In this document: one piece after another, positions 18,597-23,709 of the stretch
Position numbering within the stretch: the stretch's first letter is position 1
How the letters are laid out: the number at the start of each line of letters is the position of its first letter
NCBI GenBank assembly: GCA_049999765.1
Contig: JBNGIQ010006371.1
Span: forward strand, 1-23,709
DNA: 23,709 nucleotides
From: Phaeoceros laevis
Lineage: Eukaryota; Anthocerotophyta; Anthocerotopsida; Notothyladales
Direction: 5' to 3'
Program-made: the position numbers and the translations under genes
The notes under the pieces: model-generated
What the model was told of the DNA's origin: nothing
Seen by the model: only the letters and a program-made list of their open reading frames with translations
Databases searched by the model: none

Positions 18597-19942
18597 TCAC
18601 GATATGAGCGGGGCAGAGATATGTTGAACAGCGCACAACTCCAGGCCGGTGCCGGTGCAGAATGCGAACAGAAGGATGTAAAGCAGCTGCTTCTGATGAA
18701 GGATGAGGCTGGCAGACAGATTGGAAGCGGCCTTGAAGCTGCTGGCCAGGGCAGTTTTGACGCAGGCACCGGGCGACCAAACAGTGGTCCCTTTCGGCGC
18801 TCGCTGGTGAGCGAAGCCAGCCACCGTCCTGCGCATGGCTTCAGCCCTGGGAACAGGAGGGTGGTAGCCCAGGCGCTGCCTGGCGCGGGAAATGTCGAAG
18901 GTGCAGGTGTTGGTCACCAGTCTGACCCTGGAGGGAGTGAAATGGTGGCCTGCGCCGATGCCCGTCTTGCGGCTGAACCAGGCGGCAACGTGCGAGGCAG
19001 GAAGCAGCAGGAATGTGGGCAGATTGAGCCTCGGCCTGGGGTACCCTAGCGCAGACAGGAAGTCTCCTACAAAATCCCAGAACCTCTGCGGCCGGCCATC
19101 CGTGATGAAATAGGCCTGCCCGGACACCTCCTCCTCCTCCTCCTCCTCCCCCAGAGCTCTCTCGGCGCAGACGTGAGCGTGGGCCACGTTCTCCACATAC
19201 GTCCAGTCGAAGAGGTTGCGGCCATCTCCCAGCACGAACTTCATCTGCCACGACCGAGCCCCGGCGATGAAGGTAGGCAGGGCGAGCTGGTCTCCGGGCC
19301 CGTAAATGCCAAACGGACGGATTGCGCAGGTGCGCAGCCCCCCTCCCTCACCATTTCTGTCGTTGGCCTGCAGAACCATGGCCTCCGCTTTGGCCTTCAT
19401 CTCCGAGTAGACGTCGTTGAAGGTGCGGGCGAACGGCAACGACTCGTCCGCGTCCACCAGCGGGGCGCACCCGTCCATCACCACGCACGGCGAGCTGGTG
19501 TAGACCAGCTTCCTCACGCCGCAGGCACGGCAGGCATCGATCACGTTCCGGGTTCCCTCTACGGTCACGCTCAGGTGCAGGGCGCGGTCCTCCAGGGAGG
19601 AATTCGGGGCTGCTAGATGGAACACCGCTGCCGCATCGGTGCAGCAGCGCAGGACCTGCTCCTTGTTGCGCACGTCTGCGGGCNNNNNNNNNNNNNNNNN
19701 NNNNNNNNNNNNNNNNNNNNNNNNNNNNNNNNNNNNNNNNNNNNNNNNNNNNNNNNNNNNNNNNNNNNNNNNNNNNNNNNNNNGTCCAGGGGCCCGTCCA
19801 GCTCGTCGGGGCTGAGAGTCAACTTGGCTGACAGGTCCGCGATCCGCACCACCCATTTGCCTTCGTCCAGCAGTCTCAACACGAGGTGGCGCGCCAGGAA
19901 GCCGCGGCCTCCGGTGACCAGGCACACCTGCTTTCCCTGCAT
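18597..19942 (-). CDS. 3-beta-hydroxysteroid dehydrogenase/C4-decarboxylase, intronless
   Basis: Oxidises and decarboxylates 4-alpha-carboxysterols (NAD-dependent removal of the C4 methyl groups in sterol synthesis, endoplasmic reticulum). Starting at the first in-frame ATG (19942), the protein begins MQGKQVCLVTGGRGFLARHLV, the NAD-binding turn in its plant form. Later come VFHLAAPNSS, VEGTRNVIDAC, KLVYTSSPCVV, the catalytic YSEMK (YxxxK), IRPFGIYGPGD, WTYVENVAHAHVCAERAL, GQAYFITDG and HFTPSRVRL. The 100-N gap falls after DELDGPLD and before ADVRNKEQV; the frames on either side differ by the padding, so this is no real frameshift. Visible residues: 53 plus 361. A poly-Glu run (ALGEEEEEEEVSG) is encoded by a CTC repeat near 19128-19150. 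Plant relatives often end in a reticulon-like membrane domain; here only a short hydrophobic segment (KQLLYILLFAFCTG) remains. No introns and strongly GC-rich codons set it apart from its neighbours. Confidence 0.92.
19684..19783. other. assembly gap (100 N) inside the 3-beta-HSD gene
   Basis: Exactly 100 N. Related proteins have only about 12-14 residues between the two flanking blocks, so the true missing sequence is probably about 36-45 bases. Confidence 0.9.
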
Positions 19943-20721
19943 TCCTGCTGCGATCGGAGGCAGCTGGAACGCGAGAGAGGCATGGCCAGCACCTTCAACA
20001 GGAGCGTTCCCGGAGGAGACGACTCGGAGACGAGAGGAGGGGGAGGGGTGGCCGGAAAGAGGAGGCACTTTGTTGGATGAGAACCCGACCGGGTTAGGGG
20101 ACGAGGCTACGCTTTCGAGACTTTGTAGCCCCGTTAAGTGTCTCTTCGTCTCTTCATGGCGACAACGAGGAATCGTCCATGATGCCACTCACGGCTGCAA
20201 ATGCCGTACCACGTCGTCTATATTTTTACCATCGGCCAAAAACAGCCCCTAAACATGCCATATATCGCTGCGTGCGCACCCAAAGTACGTGAAAGGCGTA
20301 ACAGTATGTCTTCGGATAAAGCCTACGCTTATTTTTGGTCGCTCACTTCCGGAGAATGTTACTAGCAGGGGCTCCAGGGCATAATGGGGAGTAAATTAAG
20401 CCTAAAACGTGGATTAATACCTTGGTGCAAGTTGGTTGGGAGATTTAATTTTGAGTTGCGATGTACACACATATAGGAAACTGAAATTTTATTTACTAGA
20501 AAGGTGTCACTCTATTGGGTCTTTACTGGAAGAAACTCATTTCATCTTACAAAATTTGTAAAAATAGCTTCCTTCACTTTTTTAAGTTGTTTTGAGATCT
20601 CGTGCACTTTGGGCTCTTGCCTGTTAAATTGATGATAAAAAAATCATTCAACTTTACAATTGCCACTGAAGTTGAAAGTCATCAGCAAATATATATGAAC
20701 TTCAGGATAGTATTATTAACT
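19943..20721. other. intergenic region with composition change
   Basis: The GC-rich upstream region of the 3-beta-HSD gene gives way at about 20390 to AT-rich DNA downstream of CLASP. A TATA-like AAAAATATAGA on the minus strand near 20216-20227 could be the promoter of the 3-beta-HSD gene (weak). No other gene was seen. Confidence 0.5.
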
Positions 20722-20734
20722 TCACGATAGTATC
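20698..20734. repeat. short direct repeat across the CLASP stop codon
   Basis: AACTTCAGGATAGTAT and AACTTCACGATAGTAT occur 21 bases apart; the second contains the stop codon of CLASP (minus strand). A local duplication may have set the present C-terminus (VGILS). Confidence 0.7.
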
Positions 20735-23709
20735 CCAACCTGTGAAATCCTATTCGCATAAATTGTGACCAATCTTAATTGTGTGCTCGTCAAGCATCCA
20801 AGGTAAGGGATAAATGAGCTCCCAAGAATTATGTAGATGTCTACCAAACAATATACTACAATCTACAGAATATATTCTATTTGTTATTTTATTTTATTTT
20901 CCGTATCAACATTATTAGAAACCTATTCCGTTACTCTTATTGATACGTTTGCTTTCATCGAAATAATGCAAGAGTACCCATATTATTACCTTTCGAACAT
21001 TTGCACTTTGGTTATCAAATGCCTTAAATATTGCTGGCAAAAAAGATTCTAGTTGTGCAACAAGATCTTCGACAGAAAGACGACATATTAACTGCATGAA
21101 GGTCATTATTTGTCCATACATTAAAGGGCAAAATAACACAAAGATCATTATTTGTCCATACACCAAAGAATAAAATAACACAAATATCTCTACAATCATT
21201 GGAAACCAAGCATTGAGTTTTGGTTTGAGGTTGTATCTTTTAAGCTCGATGGACAGCACATCGCAATTTAAATCTCACCTTGGTCATGGATTTGATACAT
21301 GTTACCAAAACCTTTTCATCATTGGTGGCCAAATGAGAAGTGAGAACCTGTTTGAATTAGCATGTATGTATGTTGGAGTCGTATACAATATTTTTTTCAA
21401 AAAAAATAAATTTGGTTTTTTTTTCAAAATAGAAACTCCACAAAACCTCATTGACGGCCATACTTTGAGGCAGTTCTTCGGTTCAAAGAAAGATACTATC
21501 AGGCTTAAGCAATTATCTGCTTGAATTGCTACCTAACACATACAATGTATGGATATATATTTGTTATGCTCAAGTTAACCTTAAGCATACTTGCGTTGGT
21601 AACCTCAAATTTTGAATTTTGTTACAAAGTGCAACAACAAAAATTGGAATCAATGCAGGACACTTCACATAGTTCATTTATATGTAGATGCAAGCTCTTA
21701 ACAGAAGTCATCACGGTACTCTTTCAATAGGATCCGTTGTTAAGCGTAGTAACTTTTTCAATAACGCATCGCTTATTTCCTGTAACTTATCACCCTGTTC
21801 AGCACGATCCATATATAGTAAGCCTAAAATATTACAAAGCTTGTGAACTTATGTCTTCTTTTCTCATATCTAGAAGTTCTTAGTACATTGTACTTTCTAA
21901 GTGATTGAAACACTTCAGCCGAATTCACGATCAATTTTGATCATTTTTTTTTTGCACAATTGCTTAAAAAATGATTGTTATTACCGCCGAATTGATATAT
22001 TATCAATATTTTATATACTACTAGCTTGCAAAGTCTGTCGATAAAAATATTTTATGACCATTGTTCTGCTTAAATGCATTTATGTAATATACTTACATGA
22101 TTTTTTATCAGCCCTTGTACAACCAATAAATCAAGCTCCCTTACAGTAGCATCTGGATCCGTTAACGCCTTCAATATTATTGTCAAGATATGCTTCATAT
22201 ACTGCGCACTTTAAATTGTTACATGTATATGGTATAAATTCATTGCCATAAATTTGTGTACTTTTATGCAAAATTCATGAGCCGAAGCACAAGGCAATAC
22301 CTCAAACCACGTCGACGATCCTTTTATGCGGGAAAGTTGAAGAAATATTTGAAGAATTTCTTGTTTTTCAAGCAAAGACTTATCTGCACACCAATCCCAC
22401 GCCTGCACAAGCAACGATAATGTATTTTTTAAAAAAGTATATAGCAGTTATTCTCAAAACAAGTGCATTTGCACCTTATGAGGCAGCGGTGATAAAAGAT
22501 CTTGCGCGAGAGATTTCACTAGTGATAGTTTTATTGTTTTTTCCCCATATTTTGTCTCTACTTTTGAATGCATTTGTCTTCCTTCTAGAGGTGACTTGAG
22601 CACAAACTGTTGATTTGTTACGGCTCCTTCAGAACCCAATAGTGAAGCCTCGTCAAATCCAATATTAGATGACGATATCGATGATGTTGAGTTGTTGTTC
22701 ACGCGAGTGCTATGGCCTGACTGGAAAGCTTCTATACACTTTTTGGGTATAAATGACGTACTCTCCATATCCTTATGTATACTCTCTTCATCCTCATAGT
22801 CAGTAAGAGTTGTTGCAGTCGTTGATCGGCCCATTACATTCTTATTCTTCAAACATGTTAGTTCTTCTTGTAGTGAGTTGCTCATACTCATTGATGTTGA
22901 CAAGATTGAAGAAGCAAGCGTATCATGAGACAAAGTTGACGAACCTCTTGACATACGACCCCAAATATCCTTCTCACAAATGGAAGATATGTGATTATTG
23001 CATGGCATAGATTTGAATCGATGACTTTTACTTTGTAAACGGGTCATAAGATCAGCTTCAATATGCGGAGTATATTGTCTTAATGCACATCGCAAACTAC
23101 TCTGCTCCTCAATTGGCAAACTTAAAAGGAAGGTCACAACAGTATTAGAATCCAAGTATGAGTATACAGATATGATTCCTGTAATTGCACTTTCCCTCAA
23201 TTTCGGGCCCTTCTCATTTGCAAGGAATGCTAATTTGCATAGCCAAAGTCTTAAAACTCCATCCAAACCAACTATTGTTTGCTTGTTACGAGCAATATCA
23301 ATTGAACCAATAGTTGCAAAATCAATGACTACTGCTTTTGCTTTTGTAGAACGTTGTTCTTCCAAAGATCGAAGCAACGAGGGTAAGAGTGTCTCAAGGC
23401 TATATGTATTTGCAACCACTTCTAGTACCTTGGTGCTTAGTTGTCGAATCACTTTTTTTGCATCTACTATTCTTCCAAACACCTGGGGCAAGATTCGTTC
23501 TAAGTACGATTCGAATAGCTTGGGACACAGAAGAGTAACTTTTGCTAGAGTAAAAAGTGCAGCTTGGGCAACTTTGTTATGTGCATCATCTAGATGCTTT
23601 GAGAAGAGAGTCATGACTTTGTCAAAGCTTTGTGTCACTTCTTGTATGCCTCTTTGACTTTTTTGTAACTGTTGTGCGATAAAATTAAAAGCTGCAACCT
23701 TGGTAGACC
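20722..23709 (-). CDS. CLASP: CLASP microtubule-associated protein, 3' eight exons (partial)
   Basis: CLASPs bind microtubules through TOG/HEAT-repeat domains and stabilise growing ends; in plants they act in the cortical array. Exons, in gene order, are >23709-22475, 22402-22301, 22201-22097, 21794-21720, 21532-21464, 21347-21279, 21091-20990 and 20862-20722. All join at phase 0 through GT-AG introns and give 631 residues to the stop. Recognisable blocks: KVIRQLSTKVLEVVANTY, LLPSLLRSLEEQRSTKAK, LPIEEQSSLRCALRQYTPHI, a Ser/Thr-rich linker, YMKHILTIILKALTDPDATV, ATNDEKVLVTCIKSMTK, RLSVEDLVAQLESFLPAIF and the C-terminal STQLRLVTIYANRISQ. The gene continues past the window end, so the N-terminal TOG domains are not seen. 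Codon use is very AT-rich and many positions differ from the usual plant sequence, yet exon lengths match the family without indels and no stops occur, which suggests a functional but fast-evolving copy. Confidence 0.93.
21101..21184. repeat. 42-bp tandem duplication in a CLASP intron
   Basis: Two 42-base units (21101-21142 and 21143-21184), each containing TCATTATTTGTCCATACA and AAAATAACACAAA, differ at a handful of positions. They lie in the intron immediately upstream of the exon at 20990-21091. Confidence 0.9.

Noticed and set aside
18597-19925. Frameshift or pseudogene in the 3-beta-HSD gene
   Set aside because: The apparent shift is only the padding of a 100-N gap; both sides are clean and conserved.
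19932-19942. Degenerate NAD-binding motif (GGRGFLA instead of GxxGxxG) in 3-beta-HSD
   Set aside because: The GGRGFxARHLV form is normal for plant 3-beta-HSD/decarboxylases, so it is not a defect.
1-23709. CRISPR arrays, operons or bacterial defence genes
   Set aside because: The window is eukaryotic nuclear DNA with spliceosomal introns; the repeats seen do not have CRISPR spacing.

Overview
The window is nuclear DNA of a plant, probably a streptophyte outside the seed plants. The evidence is multi-exon genes with short GT-AG introns (about 60 to 310 bp), a plant-type 3-beta-hydroxysteroid dehydrogenase/decarboxylase, a plant-type CLASP, a plastid-targeted FAD/Rieske oxidoreductase and eukaryotic tRNA-His genes. 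The species cannot be fixed from sequence alone. Three runs of exactly 100 N (169-268, 2779-2878, 19684-19783) look like assembly gaps of unknown true length.

Layout. (1) 1-1284: a cluster of tRNA-His(GUG) genes in tandem units of about 230-240 bp, with one degenerate copy and one remnant lacking the anticodon arm. (2) About 2050-3650, minus strand: a decayed carbamoyl-phosphate synthase small-subunit (carA) gene that has lost the core of its glutaminase domain. (3) 4600-5060: a repeat-rich patch with a long hairpin; relatives of part of it recur at 14.0 kb. (4) 6050-8018, plus: an intact four-exon gene for a 527-residue protein I cannot name, with a PDZ-like segment. (5) 8209-11842, minus: a glycogen/starch phosphorylase pseudogene with internal deletions, frameshifts and altered phosphate-site residues. 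(6) About 12985-15835: a tandem duplication of the promoter and first exon of the next gene; the upstream copy is broken. (7) 15554-18370, plus: an intact ten-exon gene for a 601-residue plastid-targeted FAD oxidoreductase with a C-terminal Rieske domain. (8) 18597-19942, minus: an intronless, GC-rich 3-beta-HSD/decarboxylase gene interrupted only by an assembly gap. (9) From about 20.39 kb the DNA becomes AT-rich and carries, on the minus strand, the last eight exons of a CLASP microtubule-binding protein that continues past the window end.

The genes do not form a pathway. Intact single-copy-type genes alternate with two housekeeping pseudogenes that both lost their catalytic centre. This fits fractionation after duplication of a larger segment, with functional carA and phosphorylase copies expected elsewhere in the genome. 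I found no clear new multi-gene system. The most useful leads are the unnamed PDZ-like protein, the FAD/Rieske enzyme with its broken duplicate promoter/exon, and the tRNA-His array.
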